Assembly: GCA_016872835.1 (NCBI GenBank)
Contig: VGYX01000005.1
Location: forward strand, 95,128-159,127
DNA length: 64,000 nt
Reading direction: 5' to 3'
Source: Planctomycetota bacterium
Lineage (GTDB): Bacteria; Planctomycetota; Phycisphaerae; Phycisphaerales; SM1A02
In this document: positions 17,978 to 30,328 of the stretch, piece by piece
Layout: each line of letters starts with the position of its first letter
How positions within the stretch are numbered: position 1 is the first letter of the stretch
Notes under the pieces: model-generated
What the model was told of the DNA's origin: nothing
Seen by the model: the letters and a program-made list of their open reading frames with translations, nothing else
The model's database searches: none
Position numbers and translations under genes: made by a program

Positions 17978-19050
17978 GCCTCCGGGAACGCGTTGATGCG
18001 ATCGATCATCTTGCGGAGCCGTCCGAAGCCGCGCTTGGCGAAATGGAAGCGCAGCCGCGGGAGCGTGTGGTGCTCCTGCTCGCCCTCGACCACGCCGGTC
18101 TGATGGATCGTGCCGGTCTGCACGAGCGGTCGAAACTCCGCGTCGAGTTCGGCGATCTGCGCCGCGGTGAGCGGCCGCTTCAGGCGGATCACGAGATGGT
18201 CGTCCACGTAGCGACTGCTGTGGTAGCGGTGGTAGAAGCGCCGGATGCGCTGCACGGCGTCGGCGGGACTCGACGCAAACTCGTACAGGCCCGGGTCCTC
18301 GGCGCTGATCCAGCCCTGCGAGAGCAGATTCTCGACCACGCCGAACTCCCAACGCTTCCAGTAGCCGAGCGGCTTGCCGTCGGCGTCGCTTCCCTCCACC
18401 AGCACGATCGGCACGATGGGGCTCTTGCCGGTCTGCACCAGCGTGAGCACCTCGAAGATCTCGTCCATGGTGCCGAAGCCGCCCGGAAAGACGGCGACCG
18501 CGTCCGATTGGCTGACGAACATGAGCTTGCGCGTGAAGAAGTAGCGGAAGCTGAGCAGCTTGTCGTCACCGGCGATCACGGAGTTGGCATTGGTTTCGAA
18601 GGGCAGGCGGATCGAGAGACCGAAGCTCGCCTCGCGCGTGGGGCCCTCGTGGCCAGCCTTCATGATGCCGTCGCCCGCACCCGTGATCGCCATCCAGCTT
18701 TCCGCAGCCATCAGGCGGCCGAACTCGCGCGCCGCGTGGTAGTCGGGGTGGCCCTCGGGCGTGCGCGCGCTGCCGAAGATGCTTACCTTGCGCACGTCGC
18801 GGTAGCGGTTGAACAGGCGATAGCTGCGGCGCATCTCCTTCAGGGCGAGTTCGAGCAGCTTGACTTGGCCCACATCCAGGCCGTCGCCGAGCAGCTTCAG
18901 CGCGGTGCTCGCGAGCTCCTCGACATGCCGGCGACGGCGGCCCGAGAGCGGACCTTGGTCGCCGGACGCGGTGCCCGCGTCGCGCACGAGCGACTCCAGG
19001 CGGTCGCGGATCGAGGCATCGTCGGTCGGGTCGTGTGGGCGTTCACTCAT
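17974..19050 (-). CDS. LOG-family (lysine decarboxylase-like) nucleotide-binding protein
   Basis: The 358-residue protein has a LOG/TIGR00730-type Rossmann domain: KVSIFGSART (about 88-97), the GAGDGIM loop and the family signature PGGFGTMDEIFE (about 169-180). LOG proteins are phosphoribohydrolases acting on nucleoside 5'-monophosphates. An N-terminal 80-residue helical extension and a C-terminal 100-residue extension make this a larger bacterial type whose substrate is less clear. Start and stop each overlap a neighbouring gene by 4 bp, inside an envelope/lipid operon. Confidence 0.78.
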   Translation of the reverse strand: MSERPHDPTDDASIRDRLESLVRDAGTASGDQGPLSGRRRRHVEELASTALKLLGDGLDVGQVKLLELALKEMRRSYRLFNRYRDVRKVSIFGSARTPEGHPDYHAAREFGRLMAAESWMAITGAGDGIMKAGHEGPTREASFGLSIRLPFETNANSVIAGDDKLLSFRYFFTRKLMFVSQSDAVAVFPGGFGTMDEIFEVLTLVQTGKSPIVPIVLVEGSDADGKPLGYWKRWEFGVVENLLSQGWISAEDPGLYEFASSPADAVQRIRRFYHRYHSSRYVDDHLVIRLKRPLTAAQIAELDAEFRPLVQTGTIHQTGVVEGEQEHHTLPRLRFHFAKRGFGRLRKMIDRINAFPEA

Positions 19051-22000
19051 GAATGGTTTCCGTGGACGGCCGCCACCCGTTCGGGCGTGGACGGCGTGGA
19101 TGGATCCTGCCCGAATGGGGGGAGGGGTGTCACTTGTACCGCAGGATCGCTCGCGGGGCCGGTGACGTCGATCACGAACAGGGCGTCGCTGGCGGCGCCG
19201 AAGAGGTCGCTCAGCCCGGGCACCACGCCCCGATTGCGGAATCGCAGCGCCACATCCCAGGTGGCCAGATCCATGGAACCGGTGCCCATGAGCCGCAGCA
19301 GGGGGCAGCTGAGGTCGAAGCGCTCGAAGCGCAACGCCTTGCCGCGCACATGGAAGTCCAGGCTCGCGCGCTCCAGACTGTCCGAGAGTGGCAGCATGAG
19401 CTGCGTGGCCTGCAGCACGCGCAGCGTGAGCGGCAGTTCACCCATGCGTGCATCGGAGGCCTCCAGGTGACCGATGCCGCGCAGCGTGTCGGGCCCGTCG
19501 AGGTCGCCGCCAAGGCTCAGCGAGCCGCGCACGAATCCCGCCGCGGCGAACGAGGTGTTCGTGCCGCCGCGGATCAGGCCGGGCAGCGACGCACCATCGA
19601 TCCGAAGGTCGAGACGCCAGTCGTTCGCCGGACCGCCGATCACCGCGGAGGCACACGCGCGTCCGCCGTAGAGGTCCGACTGCAGGTCGATGATCTCGAT
19701 CTGCTTCGCTCCCTCGGTCAGTCGCAGGACACCGTCTGCGTGGTCGAAGAAGCGATCGCCCGCGAGGAAGGTGCCCTCCCCGCAGCCGAGCTGGATCTGG
19801 ACCGGATAGGGCCGTCCGCCGCGCGCATCGATGCGGAATGGGGCATGGATGCGCGAAAGCACGGTGCCCGCGCGCATGGATCCGTCCTGCAGGTCGATGG
19901 TGCCGGCCAGGCCCGGCTCCGGCGACTCGGGAATCCAGCCGAGCAGTCGAAGGTCCTCGGAACTCGCGTTGCCGGCTCGCAGCTCGATGGTGCCCAGCGC
20001 ATCGGCGAGCTCCTTGGGCAGCACATGCAACACGCCCTCGTGGATGGGCCCAATGTCGAAGCGCATGTGCACCGTTCCGCCGCCGGTCGGACCGCGTGGC
20101 CCCGTCGAGATCACGCCGTCGAGCGCGAATTCGCCCCCGGGCAGGCAGCCGACGAGGCCCGGCGCGTCGCGCGATGGGCCGCGCACGCCGATCGAGTCAG
20201 GGCCGAAGGCAAGGTGGCCACCCGGCACCAGCGAAAGCGAGATCGGCACGCCGCCGGGATCGCCCACCAGCACGCCGTCGTGCGTGACTTCGATGTCCCA
20301 GTCGGGCTCTCCCGCAGGGGTCCGTGTGACCAGCAGCGTGCCGCCCGCGAATCCGACGGGGTTCCAGTCGTCGTGCAGTTCCGAGATCCGCTCCAGGTTC
20401 GCGGCGTCCAGAACCTCCGGCCACAGGAGGCTGGCGAAGTCGTCGATCATCCAGTTGCCGCGCAGGTCCTGCGTGCCCGAGGGATCCAGCGCGATGGATC
20501 CGTCCGCCTCCAGCACACCCACGCGACGGTCTCGGCATCGCGCCTCCACGCGGACCCGATCCAATCCAAACGTCGGTCCGTCGATGGTGAGCACGCCGTG
20601 CGTGACGCGGAGTTCGCTTGGAACGCCGCGCGCCTGAAACGTGACGCCGCGGGTCTCGAACTTCGCGTGGCGCGCATCGGCACCCGCGGTGCGCTGGCGA
20701 ATGTCGATCGTGCCGTCGAACGATCCCTTGACCTCGCAGCGTTCCCAGGCGTCGGCTGCGCTTGTGCGGACCTCCTCGGGCAACAGTGGCACCATCCATT
20801 GGCCGATCGGGGCTCGCTTGAGTTCAGCGGTCAGGCTGCGGTCGCGCTCGCGCAGGCTCGCTGCGCCGCTGGCGATCACGCGCCCCTCGCCAGCTTCGCC
20901 CTCGAGCTTGATGAGCGTGGCCTCGCGTTCCGTCAGTCGCACCTTCGCGGAGACCATGTCCAGATCGAAGCCCTCGGGCCACGGCAGGCCCGATCGCTCC
21001 AGCAGTCGGTCGGGGCCGTTCCGTGGGCGGAAGGATCCGTCCGCAAGCAGGATGTCGATGTTCAGCGTGGTGTCGCCGCTGGCGGTGGCGCCGATGTGGC
21101 CGCTGAGATTGAGTTCGCCCTCCAGCTGGAGCGCCCGCATGCTTTGCGAGGCCATGCTCTGGTCAAAGCCGGGCCAGCGCTGATTCTTGCTCCGTCCATC
21201 CTCCCAGTCCTCCAACGGGATGGCGGCAAGCAGCAAGTCGTTCACGCGATCCTCAACCACCACCAGCTCGAGGTCGGGCCGTGCCAAGCGTCCGCCTTCG
21301 GGCGCGCGAGGAATGGCGACCGTGCCCGAGATCGAGCCCGTACCGCCACGCGGCGTGTGGAAGGTCCAGCGCTTCGGCGGCAGCACGATCGCCTCATCCT
21401 GCAGCTCGATGAATCCCTCCTGCACCCGGATCGGGTAGGGGAAGCGCGAGCAGAGCACGTTGGCGTTCCGCACAGCGATCGAACCGGTCGTCTCGACGCG
21501 GCTGCCGCCGCCGCGCACGCGCTTGACCCGAATGTCGAAATCGCACATGCCGCCCAGCTCGGTGCCCTGCTCACGCAGCAGGCCTGCCGCCACCAACCGG
21601 TCCCGCATGTCACGCGCGAACAGCAGTTCGAAGATGCGGCGCGGCCCCTCGTCGAAGGCGTTCTGCAGGTCCAGATCGATCGGGGCGGGGCTCTCGGTCT
21701 GCACGCGCAGGTCCACGCCCGCGTCGTCGCCGGCGCCGTCGACCATGCCCTTGATCGAGAGCTGGTTGCCGGTCATGCCCGCGGCGGTCAGCGACTCCAC
21801 CTCGATCTGCTCGTCCTTGAATCGGATGGTCGCCTCGACCTGCTGCAGCGGGTAGCGGAAGTTCACGTACGCGCCCTTGCCCTCGCGGATGACGAGCGAG
21901 CCCGTGACCTTCGGATCGATCGCCGGCTGTCCAGGCTCCGAGGCGGGCCGTTCCGCTCGGGCGTTGATCTGCAGCGATCCCTGCATGACCCGGAAGTTGT

Positions 22001-23282
22001 CGAGCACGTTCACGATCGGCTCGGGAAGTTCCACCGCCCACGGCACGTCAGGCTGGGTGCGCAGCAGCGCGTAGCGAGAGATGTCCAGGCTCGCCGTCAC
22101 GCCGCAGTGTCGAAGGGCCGCCTCGAACCACTGCTCGGCGAGCGCAAGGTCGGCCATGTCGGCGAGCGCCGGTAGCTTGCTGAAGTCGAGCGCAAGCGAC
22201 AGACGGACGGGCAGGGGCACCGAGATCGGTTCGGACTTGCCCGCGGCGGCGTCGTGGACCGAGAACAGCGTTCCCTCGAAGTTGTCCAGACGGAGTTGCT
22301 CGTTCGCGAGCACGATGGTGCCGCGATCCACGTTCATGCGTGGCTTGCCCTGCAGCGCGCCTCGCACACCCTCGCTGAAACGCTCCCATCGGATGCCGAG
22401 ATCAAGACCCAGCTCACCCAGGTTCAGCGCGAAGCCCCTCACGTCCAGGCTGGCTTCGTCGAGCGGCCGCGCGGGCGAACCCTTGATCCGCACGTCGGAC
22501 ACCATGCCTCGAAGCGCGAGGCGCTTGGTGCAGTACTCCTGCGTGGCTTGCGGGAGCAGCGGCGCCACCGTCCGATCGAAGTCGAGACGGTTCGCCTGCA
22601 CCTCGTAGGCCAGGGAGCGCTCGTTCCAGCTGCCGGTCAGGCGAAGGCCGTCCTTCGCGTCGCGCGGCACCGGCTGCGTCTGCAGATCGGCCCCCTCGAT
22701 CTCGATGAACTTGAAGGCGAGCATGTGCGGCCCGCGCGCGGGATCGTTCGCCAGCTCGCCTCGGAACGAGGGATCGGCAAGCGTGGTGATGCGGTCGCCC
22801 TCGACCACGAGGTTCTCGATGCGCACGAGATCCAGGCGCGCAGCGCGCGGTCGCACGGTGAAGGAGATCCATCCGCGGCCCGTCGGTGGCTGCAGTGCCG
22901 CGAGGTTGAGCGCGTCGTCGCTGGCGCGGCGCGCGACACGGAGCACCGCCTCCTTCACCTCCAGATCCTCCAGGGCGATCGTTGCGGTCAGAAGGTCGAT
23001 CGGCCGGAACTCGGAACTGAGTCCGCGGATCGACACGATCTCCTCGGTGCGGCCCGGCCACCCGTCGGCAAACACACGGATCGACTCGATGGACAGCCGG
23101 CCCCAGCCATTCCACCGCACGTCGGTCACCTCCACGCGCGTTCCCAGCGCGCTTGAGAGCGCCCAACGCGTGAGGACGGTCAGCGCCAGAGGCGACAGCA
23201 GCACCAGCCACGTGGTGCCGATCAGCAGGACCGTTGAAACCAGCGGCCAGATCACGCGACGGAGCTTTCGTTGCATCAGCAT
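19047..23282 (-). CDS. Large AsmA/TamB-like envelope protein
   Basis: The 1411-residue product begins MLMQRKLRRV, then one transmembrane helix (about 11-40), then a long periplasmic beta-rich part. Recurrent phrases such as GTLFSVHD, IDLDLQ and LRLTEGAKQIEIIDLQSDLYGG, and the C-terminal block GSMDLATWDVALRFRNRGV followed by FVIDVTGPASDPAVQVTPLP, are typical of AsmA-like/DUF3971 proteins. Members form beta-groove bridges thought to carry phospholipids between the two membranes. Being first in an operon that ends with pssA fits a phospholipid-transport role (inference). TAGAAT about 29 nt upstream of the ATG is a possible -10. An ATG two codons later is possible. Confidence 0.75.
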   Translation of the reverse strand: MLMQRKLRRVIWPLVSTVLLIGTTWLVLLSPLALTVLTRWALSSALGTRVEVTDVRWNGWGRLSIESIRVFADGWPGRTEEIVSIRGLSSEFRPIDLLTATIALEDLEVKEAVLRVARRASDDALNLAALQPPTGRGWISFTVRPRAARLDLVRIENLVVEGDRITTLADPSFRGELANDPARGPHMLAFKFIEIEGADLQTQPVPRDAKDGLRLTGSWNERSLAYEVQANRLDFDRTVAPLLPQATQEYCTKRLALRGMVSDVRIKGSPARPLDEASLDVRGFALNLGELGLDLGIRWERFSEGVRGALQGKPRMNVDRGTIVLANEQLRLDNFEGTLFSVHDAAAGKSEPISVPLPVRLSLALDFSKLPALADMADLALAEQWFEAALRHCGVTASLDISRYALLRTQPDVPWAVELPEPIVNVLDNFRVMQGSLQINARAERPASEPGQPAIDPKVTGSLVIREGKGAYVNFRYPLQQVEATIRFKDEQIEVESLTAAGMTGNQLSIKGMVDGAGDDAGVDLRVQTESPAPIDLDLQNAFDEGPRRIFELLFARDMRDRLVAAGLLREQGTELGGMCDFDIRVKRVRGGGSRVETTGSIAVRNANVLCSRFPYPIRVQEGFIELQDEAIVLPPKRWTFHTPRGGTGSISGTVAIPRAPEGGRLARPDLELVVVEDRVNDLLLAAIPLEDWEDGRSKNQRWPGFDQSMASQSMRALQLEGELNLSGHIGATASGDTTLNIDILLADGSFRPRNGPDRLLERSGLPWPEGFDLDMVSAKVRLTEREATLIKLEGEAGEGRVIASGAASLRERDRSLTAELKRAPIGQWMVPLLPEEVRTSAADAWERCEVKGSFDGTIDIRQRTAGADARHAKFETRGVTFQARGVPSELRVTHGVLTIDGPTFGLDRVRVEARCRDRRVGVLEADGSIALDPSGTQDLRGNWMIDDFASLLWPEVLDAANLERISELHDDWNPVGFAGGTLLVTRTPAGEPDWDIEVTHDGVLVGDPGGVPISLSLVPGGHLAFGPDSIGVRGPSRDAPGLVGCLPGGEFALDGVISTGPRGPTGGGTVHMRFDIGPIHEGVLHVLPKELADALGTIELRAGNASSEDLRLLGWIPESPEPGLAGTIDLQDGSMRAGTVLSRIHAPFRIDARGGRPYPVQIQLGCGEGTFLAGDRFFDHADGVLRLTEGAKQIEIIDLQSDLYGGRACASAVIGGPANDWRLDLRIDGASLPGLIRGGTNTSFAAAGFVRGSLSLGGDLDGPDTLRGIGHLEASDARMGELPLTLRVLQATQLMLPLSDSLERASLDFHVRGKALRFERFDLSCPLLRLMGTGSMDLATWDVALRFRNRGVVPGLSDLFGAASDALFVIDVTGPASDPAVQVTPLPPFGQDPSTPSTPERVAAVHGNHS

Positions 23283-23333
23283 GCGTGGGAAGCCCGCGGA
23301 TCGGGTGCCGCATTCTACGGAAAGCCCGCGGGG

Positions 23334-23339
23334 TAGGCT
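23334..23339 (+). promoter_or_regulatory. -10 element (TAGGCT) for the small membrane protein
   Basis: TAGGCT ends 6 nt before the ATG at 23346, in the leaderless layout. It favours the ATG over the in-frame GTG one codon upstream. Confidence 0.45.
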
Positions 23340-23345
23340 TTCGTG

Positions 23346-23597
23346 ATGGACGCGCCCGTCCCCACGACGAACTGTCTCTGGATCGCCACGCAGACCAGCG
23401 CGACCGCGCCGGCGGCGCGCCTTTTCGGTGGCGTGCTGCTGTGGGTGTTCATGTGCGTGCTGCTGGCGGTGCCGTTGTTGATCGCGATCCGCGGCGCCGC
23501 GCGGCGTCGCGCCGAGTCGAGGGCACGATCCGGTCGCGCCGACGCGCAGGTCGATGCGTGGCGCGAATCGGCACGACGGCTGGAGCCCGGTCCATGA
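23346..23597 (+). CDS. Small single-span membrane protein, unknown
   Basis: The 83-residue product has one hydrophobic helix (about 26-50, LLWVFMCVLLAVPLLIAIRG) followed by an Arg-rich tail. No family is recognised. The stop overlaps the start of the following reductase gene (ATGA), and a leaderless -10 lies directly upstream, so it looks like the true first gene of a two-gene operon and not a chance reading frame. The cytosolic side is probably the Arg-rich C-terminus. Confidence 0.55.
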   Translation: MDAPVPTTNCLWIATQTSATAPAARLFGGVLLWVFMCVLLAVPLLIAIRGAARRRAESRARSGRADAQVDAWRESARRLEPGP

Positions 23598-24325
23598 GGC
23601 CGTGTGCACTGGTGACCGGCGCCACGAGACGCGTGGGCCGCGCGATCGCGCTGGAACTTGCGCGTACGGGCCATGACATCGTGGCGACCTGGCAGACCGA
23701 CGCGTCCGGAGCCGAGTCGCTCGGTGCGGACGTGCACGCGCTGGGGGGGCGGTGTCGGGCGCTACAAATCGATCTGGGGTCGGATGCCGTGGATGCCGCG
23801 GCGCATGCGCTCACGGGCATCCACGCGATCGACGCGTTGGTGTTGAACGCGGCGGCGTGGCAGGCCTCGCCGTGGGATGCGCCGATGGCCGACGTGGCGC
23901 TGCAGGCCTTTCGCGTGAACGCGCTGGGTCCGGTCCGGCTGGTACAGGCGCTCACGCCGCTCCTGAGGGCTTCCACCTCGAAGGGGGGCGCGAGCGTGGT
24001 CGCGGTGGGCGACGCGCATGCGCAGGGCACGCCCGTTCGTGGGTACGGCGCATACATGATGTCGAAGGCGGCGCTGCATCAGGCGGTGCAGCAGATGGCG
24101 TCAGAGTTGGCGCCCGCGATTCGCGTGAACGGCGTGCTGCCTGGCGTGGTTGCCTGGCCCGAGGACATCTCGATGGAGCGGCGCGCGGCGCTTCTCGCTC
24201 GCATTCCGCTGCAGCGGGCTGGGGAGCCTGACGACGTGGCGCGCCTGGTGCGCTTCCTGTGCACGGAAGCGCCTTTCATCACCGGCGCGTTGATTCCAGT
24301 CGATGGCGGTCGCTCGATCCGCTAG
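23594..24325 (+). CDS. Pteridine-reductase-like short-chain dehydrogenase
   Basis: The 243-residue SDR opens with the nucleotide loop TGATRRVGRA (about 8-17), the TGxxxRxG form typical of pteridine reductases, rather than TGxxxGxG. The catalytic Tyr and Lys are in YMMSK. The position before them reads VGDAHAQGTP, where the usual catalytic Ser is an Asp, as in PTR1. PTR1/FolM-type enzymes reduce dihydropterins or dihydrofolate with NADPH. The protein ends TGALIPVDGGRSIR, normal for an SDR. Its TAG stop shares a CTAG with the stop of the convergent TPR gene. Confidence 0.72.
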   Translation: MRPCALVTGATRRVGRAIALELARTGHDIVATWQTDASGAESLGADVHALGGRCRALQIDLGSDAVDAAAHALTGIHAIDALVLNAAAWQASPWDAPMADVALQAFRVNALGPVRLVQALTPLLRASTSKGGASVVAVGDAHAQGTPVRGYGAYMMSKAALHQAVQQMASELAPAIRVNGVLPGVVAWPEDISMERRAALLARIPLQRAGEPDDVARLVRFLCTEAPFITGALIPVDGGRSIR

Positions 24326-25288
24326 CGATCGCCGGGCCGCGCACGATCGATCTCGGCTGGAGGTGCTCCGCGCTCTCGGGCGCGCGCGATCCACTCCTGC
24401 GCTCGTGTGGTGTCGCCCGCTTGCGTGTGACACCGAGCGGCCTGCGCGCACGGGCGCCAAGGTTGGGTCGGGTCCATCGCGAGGCGCTCCCATTGCTCGG
24501 CCGCCGCCGCGGGTTGCTGCGCGGCCTCCAGCGCGCGCGCGAGGATCTCGATCTCCGCGGGCGAAGCGGTGGGCTCGCGAGCGGGCGCCACGATGACCTC
24601 GAGCGCCGCCGCTCCTTGGCCGCAGGCGATGAGCGTGCTGCCCACCTCGAATCGAAGCGCACGATCGTTGGGCTTGCACGCGAGCGCCGCGCGCGTCGCC
24701 CCCGCCGCTTCGGATGGTTGGCCGCCGCCCAACAGCGCCTGCGCGAGCGCCAGATGCGCGGATGGCTCCAGCGGCGCCAACGAGACGGCGCGTTCCGCGG
24801 CCGCACGCGCGTCGCTCCACCGTGCGGCTGCGCGAAGCGCAAGCGATCGCTGGAGCGGGTGCTGCGCGTTGCCGGGTTCCAGTTCGGCCGCGCGGCTCAG
24901 GCGGGACATGGCGATCTCCACGCGACCTGCCTGCATGGCGGTGATCCCCGCGGCACTCTGCAGCCCCGGACTGTCGGGCCGAAGGTCGGCGGCGCGCGCG
25001 TAGGCGTCTGCGATGTCGGCGGCGGGAGCGCGTGCGGCCATGCGGGCGCGCCCGAGCATCTCCGCGGCAAGGGCGTCGTCAGGTCGCGTTCGGGCGCACG
25101 CCTCCGCGGCGCGCAGCGCCTCCTCGGTGCGACCGGCGTCGAGCAGGCGCTCGATGGACTCGAGCGCGCGCAGCGTCTCGGTGGATCCTCCCCGGTTCGA
25201 AGGGGCCTGCGACTCGCCGCAGCCGACCACGGCTGCCAGCAGGGCCAGCAGGGGAACGACGGCATGCAATGGATAAGATCGGTGTCCC

Positions 25289-25290
<2 letters not shown>
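24322..25290 (-). CDS. TPR-repeat lipoprotein
   Basis: The 322-residue protein begins with a signal (MGHRSYPLHAVVPLLALLAA) and a lipobox ending VVGC (Cys24), then about seven degenerate tetratricopeptide helix pairs from residue 40 on, with recurring A-x-A-x-x-L-x-P spacing such as AAELEPGNA, AVSLAPLEPS and ALACKPND. TPR proteins are scaffolds; location is the outer or inner membrane lipid anchor on the periplasmic side. Its ATG shares the CATG at 25288-25291 with the valS ATG, and its stop shares a CTAG with the reductase, so no private flanking sequence exists at either end. A TTG at 25266 could give a shorter signal. Confidence 0.7.
25274..25279 (+). promoter_or_regulatory. -10 element (TAAGAT) for valS
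   Basis: TAAGAT ends 9 nt before the valS ATG and lies inside the signal-peptide codons of the divergent TPR gene. There is no space for a T-box leader. Confidence 0.45.
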
Positions 25291-28422
<3,132 letters not shown>

Positions 28423-28423
<1 letters not shown>

Positions 28424-29553
28424 TGCGATGCACGACCGCCATCACCCTCGCGGCGCTCGGTGTGATCGTGGGCTGCGGCGCACCGGCCTCGAAGCCCGTC
28501 GACGTCGCTCGAGCACCCGAACCGCCTCGGCCGGCCGCGGTCGCGGAACCGACGGCCATCGCGCCGGTTCCCAACACGCCCTCGCCGGTGCGCTCCGTGC
28601 AGGAGTGGGATCAGGGCGGAGGACCCGGAGTGCTGGTGCGCACCGAGCGTTACAACCTTCGCCTGGCGGTCAAGGATCCGGTCTTCCGCGACCGCCTGCC
28701 CGCGTACATGGAAGCCTGCAGCGACGCCTACGCGCGCGCGATGGGGCCTCTGTCGGTGCCGACCGAGCCGATGGACCTCTATGTGTTCGCCTCGCGCGGT
28801 CCATGGGAGGCGTGGACGCGAAAGACGCTCGGTCGTGACGCGGACCTGTATCTCGGCCTCGGTCGCGGCGGATTCACCACCGACGGCACCAGCGTGCTGT
28901 ACGACATCGGGCGCGTCGACACGCTGACGATCATGGCGCACGAGGGTTGGCATCAGTTCAGCCAGAAGTCGCTGAAGGAGCCGCTGCCCACATGGCTCGA
29001 GGAGGGTCTGGCGTGCTGGATGGAGGGCACGCGCATGAATCGCGACGGACAGCCGACCGCGTTCCGGCCATGGCGAAACTTCGAGCGCTGGAACGAGGCG
29101 CGCAATGCCGTGACCGGCGAGCGCACGCTTGCCCTGTCCGAACTGCTCGAGACCTCGCCGCAGCAGTGCCTCGAGGAGGGCAGGGACGAACTCCTGACCT
29201 ACTACGCGCAGACGTGGGCGCTCGTGCACTTCCTGCATGACGCCGAGAACGGCCGCTATCGCGAGGGCCTGCAGGCGATGGTGCGCGACGCCGCCGAGGG
29301 AAAGTTCATCGAGCGGCTTCAGGCGAGCCGCTTCGCGGGCGAGCCGGCCGCGGCGCGAAGGGCCGCACGCAGTCGCACCGGCGCGCTGGCGTTGCGCGAG
29401 TATGTGGAGCCGAATCTCGATCGGCTGCAGGTGCAGTACGACCAGTTCCTGCGCGACATCACGCGCCGGGGGGCCGGAGACCGCATCTTCAAGGGCGAGA
29501 GTCCGCTGACGGCCCCCGCAGGGACAGCCCCGGCGACGCCGCAGGCGAAGTGA
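28423..29553 (+). CDS. Lipoprotein with a gluzincin-type peptidase domain (DUF1570-like)
   Basis: A signal peptide with lipobox IVGC (Cys18) is followed by a proline-rich linker and a domain with HExxH zinc motif AHEGWHQFSQ, then PLPTWLEEGLACWME, whose Glu about 20 residues later is positioned as the third zinc ligand. This arrangement is found in DUF1570/M61-like peptidases common in planctomycetes. The protein has 376 residues and would sit on the periplasmic side of a membrane. The last 40 residues are Ala/Pro-rich. Start and valS stop share one base (TGATG), so it is probably co-translated. Peptidase activity is inferred from the motif. Confidence 0.72.
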
Positions 29554-29646
29554 TCAGTTCCACGCCGAGCGCCCATTGCGCACCGGCCACATGCCAGATC
29601 CAGCCCGTGCCGACGCGTGCAACCGGTCGCAAGACGGCGCATGGAA

Positions 29647-29733
29647 AGGTGGGGAGGGGATTCGAACCCCTGAGACCCTTGCGGGCCTAGCCGATTTCAA
29701 GTCGGCTGCGTTCAACCGCTCTGCCACCCCACC
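29647..29733 (-). tRNA. tRNA-Ser (anticodon TGA)
   Basis: On the minus strand the acceptor GGTGGGG pairs with CCCCACC. The D-arm GCAGAGCGG, the anticodon stem GCCGA/TCGGC with loop CTTGAAA (anticodon TGA), a long variable arm typical of serine tRNAs, and the T-arm AGGGG TTCGAAT CCCCT are all visible. CCA is not encoded. The base in the discriminator position reads T, whereas bacterial tRNA-Ser normally has G73. Confidence 0.93.
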
Positions 29734-29773
29734 GGGGCTCCCGCATGCTAGCGGTCTCCGCGCGTGGCACGCC

Positions 29774-30328
29774 TCAGCGCGGCATCGAGCGCAGCAAGTG
29801 CGTCAGTTCGGCGTTGATGCGCTCAAGCTCCGCCGTACGCTCACGAACCGCCGTGTCGAGGTGGCGGTTCACCTCCTCCAGGGTCTCGATCTGGCGACGC
29901 GAATCCGCCTCGCGTACGGCGACGTGCGCGCGCTGGCTCGACTGCTGCGCGGTCATTGTGAGACGATGCGTCATCAGCAGATCGATCAGCGGTTCGTTCG
30001 GAGGCAGCATGTTGCCCGCGATGCCCAGCTCCATCAGCGCCTCGAGCTCCGTGACCCAGAGGCTTCCGGCGAACAGCAGTTCCTCCTTGCGAGGCAGTTC
30101 CACGAAGCATCCACGGATCTGGATGAAGGGCTCCTGCATGCGAAGGATGGTCAGCCGCCCGGCACACTGCTCCACGATCCCAGCGAGGGTCGCGTTCGGC
30201 ATGGAGGGCTGCATCTCCATGTGCTCCAGCAACGTCTGTCCATCCAGATGGTCGGGTGCCACGCGCTGCAGCAGAGGGCCCCGATGCGTGACGCGCAGCA
30301 TGTGACCCAACTGCAGATGGAACGGCAT
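29774..30328 (-). CDS. Stand-alone HNOBA-like domain with C-terminal coiled coil
   Basis: The 184-residue protein opens with MPFHLQLGHMLRVTHRG, the start of the HNOBA (heme-NO-binding-associated, PAS-like) domain, and continues with LLFAGSLWVTELEALMELGI as in that family. From about residue 137 it is a predicted coiled coil (SRRQIETLEEVNRHLDTAV and onward). In known proteins HNOBA is followed by a guanylate cyclase, kinase or GGDEF domain; here the chain ends after the coiled coil. The ATG shares one base with the stop of the H-NOX reading frame (TGATG), so the two are coupled. It probably forms a dimeric partner for H-NOX (inference). Confidence 0.72.
   Translation of the reverse strand: MPFHLQLGHMLRVTHRGPLLQRVAPDHLDGQTLLEHMEMQPSMPNATLAGIVEQCAGRLTILRMQEPFIQIRGCFVELPRKEELLFAGSLWVTELEALMELGIAGNMLPPNEPLIDLLMTHRLTMTAQQSSQRAHVAVREADSRRQIETLEEVNRHLDTAVRERTAELERINAELTHLLRSMPR

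Noticed and set aside
19053..22175. 1040-codon open frame opposite the AsmA-like gene
   Set aside because: No domain or signal, and it lies fully inside a well-supported gene on the other strand.
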